This document shows positions 35,688 to 46,837 of a stretch of DNA of 64,000 nt, piece by piece. Every line of letters begins with the position of its first letter. Position 1 is the stretch's first letter. The position numbers were made by a program, and so were the translations under genes. Below the pieces are notes generated by a model that searched no databases, was not told the origin of the DNA, and was given only the letters and a program-made list of their open reading frames with translations. Origin of the DNA: Trachelipus rathkii (lineage: Eukaryota > Arthropoda > Malacostraca > Isopoda > Trachelipodidae); the NCBI GenBank assembly GCA_015478945.1, contig JABUQX010014076.1, positions 5,001-69,000 on the forward strand. Direction: 5' to 3'.

Positions 35688-36868
35688 TAATAAGTTAAAT
35701 ACTAACAACATATGAAATCTTATATAAGATATTTATTTACCTTTGAAAACTCTTTTCGACAAGTATAGAGTGAGTATCTTTTCACTTTCAAGTATGAAAT
35801 AAAGAATGGAAAGTAAGTCATAGAAACAGGTAAAGGTATTGAAAGTGTCTTTTTAAGCTCATCCTTTCTTTAAATATTCTGAATATAAATAAATATTCTA
35901 TTATCTTCCGATTTTCTATCTTAAACTTCTTAATCACAGCAGTTGGTTTTAAATTGATATAATAATAATTCCTTTTAAAAATGTAAGATCATTTACTTTC
36001 ATTAATATTCAAAATCAAAAACAACTTTTACTTGAAACCATTCTTATCAAAAAGAAGAAAAAATAAAAAGTTAAATAAGCTTACATACAAAATATGGACT
36101 CTACAGATACTATATTATTATGGCCCCTAAAACAAGTATATTATAATTTAACCTTTCCTTTTTCACCCCTTAATTACATCCCAACCCCTTTCTCAATTCC
36201 AACAGATATTTTCGGTTATTTTTCTTCGTTAGTCCATCCACTAATTGTAATCTTGAATTCGCCCACTCAACTGATTGAACCACCCCATTTTCCATTTTCT
36301 CTTTTAAATTAGCTAACTCTATACTAAGTATCCGATTCTTGACTCCTTTTGTAGAATTGATACTATCCTTAAAGGACTTGCAATCAGTCATTGCTATAAT
36401 GTTTAAGTTTAAGTTCTACCTCCACTTATGTTACCAAATGAAGCGTCCGAATATACCTCCAGCCGCATTTTTCCTTTCTTTAGCTTGGGTATTCTCATTT
36501 GAATTTCCTCTCTTTTTGCCCTTGCTGCAACCCTGATCAAATCATTATAGTTTTCTACTGTGGCCTCCTTCATATTCCTTCCTAGAAAAACTCACCTCAA
36601 AACTTAGATGAGGAAGAATATTCTGCGACATCCAGTTTAACTTCCCCTACAGAGATCTATATAATGTCATCTCCTCATTCAACTTTTCATCCTTTTTCAA
36701 CTTGTTTAATTTCCTTATTACTAACCTATCTTTAGCATAACTCCTCTGAGTTAATCCAATATCACCATTCTTCTATTGATTTACTTCAAAACCCAAATAT
36801 TAAAAAATCTCACTTTCTTCCCTTCCGACTTTTAGTTCTTTCTTTACATCATGATTCATCATTATCCT
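33582..36868 (-). repeat. Right arm of the 7.5-kb imperfect inverted duplication
   Basis: Partner of 29360-32845. The loop between the arms (32846-33581, about 736 bp) is unpaired LINE sequence that belongs only to this side. Confidence 0.85.
35634..35692. repeat. (TAA)n tail of the I-like LINE
   Basis: Nearly perfect TAA repeats at the 3' end of the LINE, mirrored by 30588-30650. Confidence 0.9.
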
Positions 36869-37080
36869 CAAACTCTTTATTACCTCCATAAATGAGATCA
36901 TCCACATGGATGCCCATTATTCCATAAACTTCACCATTCTTCTCCCATTTAAATATGGTATTATCTATTTTACTCCTTTTACCGCCAACTTTCATCAACA
37001 CTTCAACTAGACTCTCGTACCATTTTCTGGCTGCATCTTTCAGCCCATACACTGTCTTTTTTAGTTTCCATAACTTTTAT
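36150..37080 (-). pseudogene. Ty1/copia pol fragment (right arm and beyond)
   Basis: The minus strand reads, from 37080 down: YGLKDAARKWYESL, then GIMGIHVDDLIYGGNK (the copia RT block with VDD) in an open 67-codon frame (36849-37052), then decayed RNase H. It ends with the 73-codon frame 36170-36391 (DCKSFKDSI, KGVKNRILSIELANLKEKME, LVDGLTKKNNRKYL). Upstream pol is absent beyond the (TA)n at 37103. It extends about 200 bp further than the left-arm copy because RTE copy D cuts that one at 29360. Confidence 0.8.
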
Positions 37081-37099
37081 CTGTTTACCTCATACAGAG

Positions 37100-37102
<3 letters not shown>

Positions 37103-37189
<87 letters not shown>

Positions 37190-37190
37190 T
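37103..37190. repeat. (TA)n microsatellite
   Basis: A long uninterrupted TA run truncating the copia fragment. Confidence 0.95.
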
Positions 37191-37231
37191 TTTATATATT
37201 GAGTCTATTCTGACATTTCTAAAATTGTATT

Positions 37232-37353
37232 GTATTGTAATATATAGTAATGAATTTATATAATACAAATTGTATTGCAATTTATATTAATGAATTTAAA
37301 TAATATAAATTGTATTGCAATATATATTAGTGCAATTATATAATACAAAAATT
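37232..37353. repeat. 40-bp minisatellite, three units
   Basis: Three tandem units starting GTATTGTAAT or GTATTGCAAT at 37232, 37272 and 37312; the third is one or two bases longer. Confidence 0.8.
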
Positions 37354-37517
37354 GTATAGCACTGATATCGACAAAAAGGATTCCAAAATAGTAGAGATTT
37401 CTATTTCTTCTTTCTTCAATGACGCAAGGAGATTTATACACCTTCAATTCTTCTATTTTTAATCATAAAATCTATATAGAAATTTAGACAGGAACCTATG
37501 GAAATAACCACAGTTAA

Positions 37518-38457
37518 TATAGCGTCGGGCGGGGTGACTTGGACCACTTTAGGTATAAGTTTGTCTCCCGACTTTCCACTAATGCACTTTTTCAAGAAAA
37601 TTAAGGCCATATAGTAGGTAATAACACAAAAAATAATAATGTAATTCTAATAATAATAGTTTATTAAGTTTAAATAAAAGCGAGACTCCCCTTGGAGGAT
37701 TGAATCGGACCACCATTGAGGGAGTGCATCGGACCATCTGTTTAAATTCGTCTTTACGTTTTTATATTTTAATTTTAACTTAATATAATAATTGTTTATC
37801 ATATTTAAATTATTAATAAGTAATAAAAATGTCAATAATAATACATAAAATAAGAATAAAAATGTGGTGGTCCGATTCACCCCTCTCCGCTAACAAATTA
37901 CTTTGGAATTCGTATTTTTCATATAAATTTCATTTTTTATTTTAATTTTTACTTAATATAAGTAACTTTATTACATTAAAATTAATTATACATAATAAAA
38001 ATGTCAATAATAGCAGGCTAAATACGAAAAACAATGGTGGTCCTAGTCACCATCCTCAATTTTACGGTAGGGTGGTCCGGACCAAAAAAAGTTAGGCCCC
38101 GTGATTTTGCCACTAGTACTGTTTAGAACAAAAATTTACTTTGCCAGTTTAAAGCTAGCATACTTGAGTGTATACACTGAAAAAATAATTAAAATCCATC
38201 CACAATTTTTCATTTTATAACAAAGTTAAAAAAAAACTCACATTTTTCAAAAGTGCAATTTTATTGAAGGCCATTTTATACCCTAATTTATTATATTTTT
38301 TAAAAATATAAAAACTCCCTAGAATTAAAGATGATCTAAGTAAAACTTGTAGTACTACCGCGTGGCTATTAAATGAGCGAATTTTTTTTTTTTTAGGGTG
38401 GACCAAATCACCCCTCTAAAAAAGCTGGGCCCGGTCACCCCGCCCGACGCTATATAC
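37518..38457. mobile_element. Non-autonomous DNA transposon with 19-21-bp terminal inverted repeats
   Basis: The left end reads TAGCGTCGGGCGGGGTGAC and the right end GTCACCCCGCCCGACGCTA, an exact inverted match. The flanks fit a TA target-site duplication. Inside there is no transposase frame, but GGACCACC/GGTGGTCC-like motifs recur near both ends and in the middle (about 37540, 37690, 37725, 37865, 38035, 38070, 38398), possibly transposase-binding sites. The interior is AT-rich and about 0.94 kb long in total. I cannot name the superfamily. Confidence 0.75.
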
Positions 38458-38520
38458 TAATAATAAAAATAATAATAACAATAAAAATAAGAATAATACA
38501 AATGATAATAATAATAAGAA
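38455..38520. repeat. (AAT)n-rich microsatellite, imperfect
   Basis: AATAATA-type repeats with C and G interruptions, directly after the transposon's right end. Confidence 0.8.
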
Positions 38521-39689
38521 ATATAATTACCCATTTGCATCTTTGAGATAAAAATCAAAATTTATTTCTAACAAATAAAAATTTAAAAATGATATAAGTT
38601 TGTTTCTTTTGTAATAGAAAGCTTAAGTTTGGAAGTTACTTTTTTTTCTTTTGTAATTGAAATATAAAGTTTAAAAGTAACTTTTTCTCTGAAACACAAT
38701 TGCCTTATCAGAACACTTGAATATTTAATATACATATAGCTACATATAAATAAAAATAGAGTCACTATAGATACCTTCCCTCTCAAGAAGACTGGAAACG
38801 CACCGGTTGTAATAGAGGACGCCCATATCTTGAGGTAGAAGAAACTACAGCAGGCGAAGCATGAGATATAAGAGAAGGAGAAGAAACAGACACATCAGAG
38901 GAAACTTCACAAGAGGGAACATCAGGAGGAAAAGGTAAAATGTCAGGAGGTAAAACAAAATCAAGGACCAGGAGGTAAAATCGGAGAAAAAGACAAAGGA
39001 AGGCATGTGATGGAAGTAAAGAAGAGTCGTGTGGTAAGAAGGACTAGTAGAAGTAACAAAAGGTGGAACTAAAGTAGTGGCTACAACAGCCTCGCGTAAG
39101 GGAGAGGAAGACACAATAACAAATCGTGAAGGAAAAGAAGGGAAAAAGGAGGAAGAGCCAATGTCAGAATCATCATCCAAACCATAAGAAGAATCTTCAA
39201 GGACAAAAGAATTACCGTGCAACAGATTACAAAAGATCAAAATCAGAAGAGTCAAAGGAAAGCAGGTTTAATCGTTCAACGAGCATTTTTCAACTAAATC
39301 CCATTTTGAATTGTGGAAAAATGAGGTCGGCGACAGAAGAACAGATAAGGACCAGTATAAGAGGTTGTAAAGGAAAACGATGAGAGTCACGAAGAAATAC
39401 ATGAGTAGCAGAATTTAAATTCTTGGGTAAATAAACAGCAGTAGATTGGGAACCGGCAGGAGAAGGAAGAAAAGAAGAAACAATAGAACGAAGCTTAGAG
39501 AGAAATGAAGAATAATCCGGAAAAGGAAGGTCAATAGTAGAAGAAGAAAAAAATTCACCAGGAAGACGCAAGGGTGAACCATAGACCAGTTCAGCTGCAG
39601 AAGATCAAAGTCCGAAGACCAAGCAAAACCAGAGGAAGATTTTCCACCCAATGTTGTGGATTAGGGGCTCAGCGCAAAGCAGCCTTTAA

Positions 39690-40352
39690 TTAGCGATGAA
39701 GGCGCTCGAAAGAATTCCCTTGAGGGTGATAAGTACTGGAATGAATTTTTTCAATACCAAGTAGAGATAAAAAATCACGCCAAAGATGAGAACGAAATTG
39801 GGGGCCATTGTAAGTCACAAAAGAAGGAGCACCAAAACGAGCCACCCAATTAGTAAGAAATGCTGTAGCAATATTTTCCTCAGTAGGAGAAGAAAGAGGA
39901 ACAACTTCAGAACGAGTATACCTGTCAACCATAGTCAATAAATAAGTACACCTACGCGAAGGCGGAAGAGGACCGCAAAGATCAAGATGAAGACGATCAA
40001 AACGACAAGAGGGTAAAGGAAATGAACCTAAAGGAGGTTTAGTATGTCTATGCACTTTGGTTTTTTGACAAGCAATACATGAACGAGCCCAAAACGAGAT
40101 GTCAGGTATGCATGTTAGGCAAAAAAAATGAGAAGATAAAAGTTTTTGAGAACCACGAATACCAGGATAAGAAAGAGAATGAAGGATAAGAAAAATTTGT
40201 TTTCGAAAAGCAGATGGAACAAAAGGACGGACTCTGCCAGTAGAAATGTCACAAATTAAAGGAACAGTAGAATCAGGTAAGGAAAGAGTTTGAAGTTTAA
40301 TAGATGTATCAGCAGGAAGAATAAGATCATCCTCCATTTGAGCAGCCAACAT
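39690..40352 (-). pseudogene. Ty3/gypsy integrase core with a lost catalytic Asp
   Basis: 220 codons: zinc-finger region (SYPGIRGSQKLLS, then CIACQKTK; the usual second His is Tyr), HLDLCGPLPPSRR with the first catalytic Asp, FVTYNGPQF where TD is expected (GAC to TAC, Asp to Tyr), and HPQGNSFERLHR with the catalytic Glu. The loss of the second Asp would abolish strand transfer, so this copy is dead. Confidence 0.85.
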
Positions 40353-40374
40353 AGTAGAGTATTGAGAATCTAAT

Positions 40375-41045
40375 TTAGAGGCAAAGGCGTAATGGCATTG
40401 TTAACCTGGATACGAGATAAAGCATCAGCACTAGAGTTTTCACGACCAGGAATATGACGAAGATCAGTAGTAAATTGGGCAATAAAATTAAGATGACGAA
40501 ATTCACGAGGAGAATAGTGTAAAGAAACAGAAGTAATAGCAGAAGTGAGTGGTTTATGATCCGTGACATGAAACTGACGACCTTCAAGAAAATATCTAAA
40601 GTATTTAATCGAAGAATAGACAGCAAATAGTTCATGACCAAAAGTACTATAGCGAGTGACAGCAGGAGGAAGTTTCTGAGAATAAAAGCAAGAGGAAGCC
40701 AAACACCATTTTGCAGTTGCTCTAGTGAAGCTCCAACAGCATAATCACCGGCGTCCACAAATAGGAGGGTTTCAGCACCGTGTACAGGAAAAACAAGAAG
40801 AGTGTTGTTGACCAATAGAATTTTACTCTGTTCAAAAGCCTTACAAGCAGAATCAGTCCAATTAACCAATGTCGAGCTGCCCCGACGACCTTGAACAAGC
40901 AAAGCAGTAACAGGAGCTAATATGGCAGCAGCCTTGGGGAGGAAACGACGATAAAAATTAAGGAGACCTAGGTAGGCACGAAGATCTTTCTGAGTAGTAG
41001 GAAGAGGATAATTACTAATAGCAGAAGCACGATCAGCAAACTGAG
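40375..41045 (-). pseudogene. Ty3/gypsy reverse transcriptase end and RNase H
   Basis: Two overlapping frames (40375-41045 and 40370-40702) hold the RT end (YPLPTTQKDLRAYLGLLNFY, VQGRRGSSTLVNWTDSACK) and RNase H (TLLFVDAGDYAVGASLEQ; FYSQKLPPAVTRYSTFGHEL; FHVTDHKPLTSA; GRENSSADALSRI). A frameshift near 40700 separates them. The RT catalytic YVDD block lies in the missing 5' part. Confidence 0.85.
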
Positions 41046-41400
41046 AGAGACCAGAAGAAGAAAATCTAAAACACAAAGGGTTTTAATCAAACTATTAAAA
41101 TCCATTTTAATGCAAATGTTTAAAATACTGCTAAGATATTCTGTATTTTCTTTATTTTGAAAAATTTGATGATAATCATCCATGTATTTATTTGTATTCA
41201 TCTCAATAAAAAGATTGTTTTTAAGTATTAGTCCAATCCAGACTCACACTCCAAAATCATCTCAATCTACTTCCTATTGACTGGAAAGAGTGTTTATATT
41301 TTTTATTTATTTTTTGACAGTGTTGATTGATCTTCAAATGAGAATGCCTCTTTTCATGGATCTTTAACACAACTTGGCTTGATATTTGGTTGTATTACAT
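41046..41400. other. No gene recognised
   Basis: A minus-strand stretch at 41080-41201 is open (DDYHQIFQNKENTEYLSS) but matches nothing I know. The last 40 bp (from about 41370) are similar to 43655-43700, upstream of the second duplicated exon. Confidence 0.4.
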
Positions 41401-41438
41401 TCCTTTAGGCTTACTTACATCTTTTTATTTAATTTCAG

Positions 41439-41654
41439 ATCTTTTCCAACAATGAAGCAAACTTTGCTTCTCAGGATGACATTAAAAATGAAGAATTAGA
41501 CCAAAAGGCATCAATAAAGTCAGAAATGAGGGAATCAAATGTTAAAATTTGGGTTAATGAAGGGCTTGTTGATATGGAAATCATAAAATCTGATAATTCG
41601 ATGATTGCAGAGAAGTCAAGTGCTCAAGGCATGTTCATGAATGTTACGAAACTG
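41439..41654 (+). CDS. Putative exon A of an unknown acidic protein (tandem duplicate of 46838-47035)
   Basis: Preceded by the acceptor TCTTTTTATTTAATTTCAG and followed by CTG|GTAATT. The 216-nt exon is exactly 72 codons, in phase 0 at both ends, fully open, and reads IFSNNEANFASQDDIKNEEL and DQKASIKSEMRESN, later DMEIIKSDNSMIAEKSSAQG. It is rich in Glu, Lys, Ser and Asp. Compared with exon B the first 35 and the last 20 residues are nearly the same, with a diverged middle. The IKSE and IKNEE motifs look like sumoylation-type sites often seen ahead of zinc fingers, but no domain is identifiable. It may be an alternative exon of one gene whose other exons lie outside the window. Confidence 0.55.
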
Positions 41655-41702
41655 GTAATTTTCTCCCTGTGTAAAATAATTTCTTATATTTGAAAAAGAA
41701 AA

Positions 41703-41707
<5 letters not shown>

Positions 41708-41773
<66 letters not shown>
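41708..41773. repeat. (ATT)n microsatellite after exon A
   Basis: 22 perfect ATT units 54 bp downstream of the exon's donor. The same arrangement follows exon B. Confidence 0.95.
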
Positions 41774-41775
<2 letters not shown>

Positions 41776-41834
41776 AGTGTAGTTAAAAATTTTACGAAAA
41801 CACCGTACAGATCCACTAATCCTCCTTGCTTACG

Positions 41835-43259
41835 TCCCGCATACCCCTGATGTTATCTCTGCTAACAGGGTTGTGTGCGGACAAGTTGGGTTATCACTTC
41901 GCGTCCTGCTGCAGCATAGCTCTCACCTGTATTCTATCTAAGATCTTTGAAACCCTTCTTAACTCTCACTTCTTAGACCATCTGGAATCTCATTCTCTAA
42001 TTTCCGATCGCCATTACGGCTTTCGGAGTCGAGGTCTACTGGTGATATACTTTCCCTATTTAACCGATTTATGGTTCGCTCTTAGGAACTACAGGAGACT
42101 TGCGTGGTGGCGCTCGACATATCCAAAGCATTTGACCGGGTATGGCACGCGTCACTGCTCTCCAAGTTCCCCTCCTTTGGGTTTCCTCCTTCTCTTTGCT
42201 TACTTATGTCTAGCTTTCTTTCAAGTCGCTCAATATCGGCTGTGGTTGATGGAGCGACTTCTTCTTCTTTTTCTGTCAATAGTGGTGTTCCTCAGGGTTC
42301 TGTCTTATCTCCTACTTTATTCTTCCACTTTTCATTAATGATCTTCTCACCTACACATCTAACTCTATCCACTCTCATGCATGCCGATGACTCGACCCTT
42401 CATTCTTCAACTCATTTCAATTCTGCTCCTCTTTTACTTCTAAATTGCCTCGTCTTAATCTTTCCGATTCTATTCTCGCTGATCTGGATAGAATTTCCGA
42501 TTGGGGTTGTCTGAACCTTGTGAAATTCAATTCTTTAAAAACTCAACTTCTACAAATCTCCCTCTCTAAAACACCTAACTTTCCTATCTCTTTCGACGGT
42601 TCTCTCATCTCTCCTGTTGACAATATAAACATCCTTGGCCTTAACATAAACAAAAAAATGTCCTGGAAACCTCACATCACACCGGTTGCTAGGGCGGCCT
42701 AAAAGAAACTGGGTTCTGTTTAGACCGAGATTTTTTTTCTTTCCAGTTACTCCAGCTATACAAGGGTCTCATCCGCGCTTGTGTACTGTTCTCATATCTG
42801 GGGGCTCTGGTTTCACCAGCTTTGAACAGGGTTGAGTCAAAAGCCAAAAGGCTTATAAACTGTTTGTACTTTCCAGTTCACTTGACCCTCTATCTTTGCG
42901 GCGCGATGTTGGTACTTTATCTCTTCTATAGGTACCGCTGCGGCAGGTGTTCGAGGGAACTTACCACTCGCGTACCACCACCTTTACGACGCCCTCGTAG
43001 CACAAGGGGTGCTGTGTCTGCGCACGAGTTTTCTGTAGATATTGGTAACTCCAGGCTAGTTCGCTGCGGTGTTTCCTTCTTTCCTGCCACCTCTTCTGTG
43101 GAATTCTCTTCCATCTTCTGTTTCCTGTTGAATTTAATCTCCCTCACTTTAAAGCCTGCGTCTGTGCTCATCTGCGTAATTTACGCTAGCGGATGAAATT
43201 TTAGCGTGTAACACCCCCTCCCTAAATATTGCTCTGCCCGTGAGTGGTGGTGACAACTG

Positions 43260-43285
<26 letters not shown>
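41835..43285 (+). mobile_element. Jockey-type LINE, 5'-truncated, with poly(A) tail
   Basis: RT of a Jockey LINE: LSKIFETLLNSHFLDHLESH, SDRHYGFRS, VALDISKAFDRVWHASLLSK, SGVPQGSVLSPTLF, MHADDSTLHSS (ADD active site) and INILGLNINKKMSWKPHI, then a C-terminal part ending near 43200. Frames switch at about 42100, 42440 and 42700 through small indels. It ends in a 27-base A run (43259-43285), the true 3' terminus. Endonuclease and ORF1 are missing. Confidence 0.85.
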
Positions 43286-43291
<6 letters not shown>

Positions 43292-43655
43292 TGCATCCTG
43301 AACCCTTTCATTCTGACCGCATGCGGGTGAAGTTTGCGGATTTTTCTGTCCGATCTGGAGATCATCATCCATACAACATTATTCACCAGAATAGAGTTCC
43401 AGGATGCCCTCAAACTTTGCAGCGATGGAGCGCCTGGCCCTGACGGCATTTCCTTCCAGATGCTCCGGCACGCTCATTCTTCTGCCACTGCCTTTCTTCT
43501 CAGCTTATACAATAGAATATGGGCTGAGGGGGTCTTCCTTCTCGTTGGTCTACTGCATATATTGTCCCCATTCCTAAACCTGGGAAGGATTTAACTTTTT
43601 CTGATAACCATCGCCCTATTTCATTAACCTGCAACACATGCAAGCTCATGGAGAG
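43286..43655 (+). mobile_element. I-like LINE RT fragment
   Basis: Short plus-strand piece: EFQDALKLCSDGAPGPDGIS, FLLSLYNRIWAEGVFL, then in another frame VPIPKPGKDL and NHRPISLTCNTCKLME. It is related to the RT starts at 33340 and 54590. It begins at the Jockey poly(A) and ends where the exon-B upstream sequence begins. Confidence 0.75.
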
Positions 43656-43687
43656 ATATTTGGCTTGATATTTGGTTGTTTAACATC

Positions 43688-43702
43688 CCTTTGTGTTTAC
43701 TT
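43688..43702 (+). repeat. Target-site duplication of RTE copy E (left)
   Basis: CCTTTGTGTTTACTT, repeated at 46803-46817. Confidence 0.8.
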
Positions 43703-43924
43703 TCTTTCTTTCTTTCTTTATCTACCTTTTTTTCCCGAGATTGGGAGTAAGGTGCGCTACAAGCATCGGAAAAGAAAAGCAGTAGGAGAGTATGACAAAT
43801 GTCGAAAAGAAAGCCCAGCCTTACCGCCCCCCTCTGTACCATTAATTAGTGAAAACTCGTCACAGACAGAAAATCCACCCTAGAGCTTCATGGGACCGCG
43901 ACGGACCCTCACTATGGTAAATCG

Positions 43925-44245
43925 TCAATGTAAGGGTTCATCCCTTGGCCCAGGTGGGCCACTACCATGACCCCATACAAAACCCCGCCATTCTCTCCTA
44001 TCATGCCCCTTTATTCTCGCCTCTGCCAAACTCACATTTCTCTCCTTCAGACTTTCGTTCACCGACTCAATCCACTTTCTCTTCGGTCTCCCAGCCGGTC
44101 GGTTCCCAACACACTCTCCACTATACATCCGCTTAACCAACCGACTATCTTCCATCCTTTCCACATGACCAAACCATCTCAACATACTTTCATTTATTCT
44201 CTCATTTACCCCTTTCTTCACACCACAACTCTCTAATAAGTTCAT
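43925..44245 (-). pseudogene. RTE C-terminal region (copy E)
   Basis: A frame of 106 codons: SMLRWFGHVERMEDSRLVK, AGRPKRKWIESVNESLKERN and REWRGFVWGHGSGPPGPR. This C-terminal block is the most conserved segment among the copies and sits just before the 3' tail. It is one frame away from the RT at 44202-44768. Its function is unknown; similar tails follow the RT in RTE-group LINEs. Confidence 0.75.
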
Positions 44246-44994
44246 TCCTCATTTTATTAATTCTTCTCACACCTAGCATGCCCCTAAGATTGTCCATCTG
44301 AACACATTGAACTTTAGATCTATACTTCTTATTCCAGACCATAGTCTCACTACCATACAATAACACAGGTAACAACATACCCTCATGTAAGACTCTAGCG
44401 CACTCAAGACTTAGTCCCTTTACATTCACCAACGATTTAATTGCACCAGCAACCTTCCTGCCATTCACAACTTTCCTACTACACTCTGCATCATCCGTTC
44501 CCTTCTCATCCAACACATTCCCTAAATATTTAAACTCAGACACTTGTTCCAGCTGCTCACCATCTAACATAACTTCACACTGAGGACTGTCCTCACTCAC
44601 AACCATAACCTTACTCTTATCTACGTTTACTTTCAAACCCCTCCTTTTACATACCCTGCCAAATCTCTCTACCAATCCTCTCAAACTCTCTTCAGATTCA
44701 CCACACAGAACCAAATCATCCGCATATAATAGGTTGGGCACCCTCCACTCATCTCCATTCTCCATCATTCTAACACCATTTTGCCATCCCCACCTCGAAT
44801 TCTTTCATAACCCCATCCATATACAAATTGAATAACCAAGGAGACATAACACAACCCTGTCTCACTCCACTATTAATCCTAAACCAATCACCATTGACAC
44901 CATTTATTCTTACACACGCTTCACTATCGTCATACATACTTTTGATTCCATTCAGAAGCCTACCACCAACACCAATATCACTAATACCTGCCAT
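44202..44994 (-). pseudogene. RTE reverse transcriptase core (copy E)
   Basis: Two frames, 44770-44994 and 44202-44768, split by a one-base shift. The first has DIGVGGRLLNGIKSMYDDSE and SGVRQGCVMSPWLFNLYMDG; the second has NLLYADDLVLCGESEESL (catalytic YADD), [40 protein letters not shown] and VLLYGSETMVWNKKYRSK. These are the palm and thumb blocks of a RTE/Jockey-group RT in the expected order. It serves as the reference for the other five copies. Confidence 0.88.
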
Positions 44995-46478
44995 AAAGCT
45001 TCCCTATTAACTCTATCATACGCCTGTTGTAAATCCATAAAACCTAAATATAATTTATTCTTCTTCTCCCTCATTTTCTCAATCATTTGTTTCAATGTAA
45101 AGATTTGATCCCACACATCTCTGCTCTAAACGCACCTTGTTTCTTCACCAGTAAGTCCCTTCAGTCACTCGACGCACTCTTTCGACCAAAAAATACCAGC
45201 ATATACCTTCCCTACAACACTCAATAAACTTGTTCCCCTATAATTTCTACAGTTCCTTTTTCTCCCTTACCCCTTATATAAGGGTACTATTACCGCTCTC
45301 CTCCAATCCCTTGGAACTATACCCTCCATAAACGCTTTATTACACAACTTCCAAATCCAATCAATCACCATCTCGCCTCCGTTCTTGATCATTTCACCAG
45401 TAATTTCATCTATATCACAGATTTACCATTCTTCAACTTTCTCACTCTACCCATTACCTCCCTTACTAATAACCTCATCCCCAAAATACCTATTCCTTCT
45501 TGCACCATCAAACCCACACACATTCACTAACACCTCATCATTACTGTTAATATTATGCAGATTTTCGAAGTGTTCTTTCCACACTCCCCTCACATCCATT
45601 TCATCAGTTACAAAAGCACCATCCCTATTCATTATTCTAAGCAGATTCCCCTTATTCTCATTCTTAACCTTTCACGCTTCCTTCCAGAAAGAGCTTCCTA
45701 TTCCCTTGTATGTCCTCATTCATTCTCCTTCCAAACTGTTCATTTACCTCTTGTTTTCTCCTACGTATGCACCTTTTAGTATTTCTTTTTTCCTCCTTAT
45801 ATAATTCCAAGCATCTTTCTTTTGAAACTTCATCATTTGCTTTTAGTACATTCAATCACGCTTCTTTTTTACCTTTAACCGCTTTCATCACCTTTTCATT
45901 CCACCATTCGCTGTTAACATTCTTACTTCCTACTTTAGCACATCCTCACATACTTCCTTTGCACTACTAACAATTGCTTCCCTTCATTTGCCCCAGATTT
46001 GTTCAGTATCAACTTGTTCACATTCAACCGATTTACTAGCGAGCGCTCTTACATACTTATCCTTGTTGTCTTGTTCACTTAACTTCTCACTCTTAATTTT
46101 ACCTACTTCCTTTCGTATCACCTTCCTCTCCATCCAAGCCCCCACTAACTTAATTTTACATAGAACAACATAATGATCCGATAATCCCATTCCTAAACCC
46201 CTCACTGATTTAACATCCAACACATACTTCAACATCTCCTTCTTCAGCAACACAAAATCAATCATACTTTCACTTCGATACCATCTCTACCTACACCAAA
46301 AGAAAGTATTACTTACACACATACCTCTCTCTTCACAGAAATCAATCACCTTCCTACCATTCTCATTTTCTCCCGCCACCCCAAAACCACCTGTTATACC
46401 ATCCCTTTTTTGATCACCTATCCAACCGATGGGTCCCCAGCACTATCAATCTGAGCTCCCTGCCACCCCCATCAGGCA

Positions 46479-46766
46479 TCATTCAGATTGTCCCAAAAAA
46501 ACGTACCTCTCTTCAACGTTTCCCTCAGATGGACCATACGTCACAACCACACATACCTTGACCTTTTCAAACTTAAATTTAACCATTAGAATTCTAGGAC
46601 TCTCACACACAAAGTCTACCATAGCTTTGTACCACAGGTCACTCATCAAAATTGCAACTCCTTCTCTCCCTCTCTCATTCATTTCCACACCAGCACACAC
46701 ACATTTCACACCACACCACTTATTTTCACCGTTTCCTTTCATCTTTGTTGCAGTCACAGCGAGCAA
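46479..46766 (-). pseudogene. RTE endonuclease, N-terminal part (copy E)
   Basis: A 95-codon frame beginning LAVTATKMKGNGENKW (the T.TK position corresponds to the catalytic Glu block in which ETK is usual), then GREGVAILMSDLWY and VCVVVTYGPSEGNVEERY. This is the APE-type endonuclease N-terminus. The C-terminal half is at 45984-46265 (IDFVLLKKEMLKYV, GLGMGLSDHYVVLCK) in another frame. Confidence 0.8.
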
Positions 46767-46802
46767 ATCAAATTTGCCCTTCCTAAATTTCCTAATTTCC
46801 TT

Positions 46803-46817
46803 CCTTTGTGTTTACTT
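46803..46817 (+). repeat. Target-site duplication of RTE copy E (right)
   Basis: Same 15 bp as 43688-43702. Confidence 0.8.
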
Positions 46818-46837
46818 ACATCTTTATTTAATTTCAG

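Larger units (their letters stand above)
38780..41045 (-). mobile_element. Ty3/gypsy pol fragment (RT end, RNase H, integrase)
   Basis: The 3' half of a gypsy pol on the minus strand, unrelated to the element at 15846-27180. Order from high to low coordinates: RT end, RNase H, integrase and integrase C-terminal region. The last 1 kb (38780-39690) is frameshifted but shows NSATHVFLR.DSHRFPLQP, the module that follows the integrase core, and ends with a GRPLLQPVRF motif typical of the pol C-terminus. No LTR is recognisable. Its 5' side is cut at about 41045. Confidence 0.82.
43703..46802 (-). mobile_element. RTE-like LINE copy E, best-preserved copy, slightly 5'-truncated
   Basis: About 3.1 kb between 15-bp direct repeats, so both ends are known. 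Its 3' end (43703) carries an AAAG-repeat tail on the minus strand. The 5' end lies near the start of the endonuclease; copy A shows about 200 bp more. It inserted into the intron upstream of exon B, since the sequence on each side matches the sequence upstream of exon A. The endonuclease and RT blocks are recognisable throughout, with four or five frameshifts. Confidence 0.88.
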
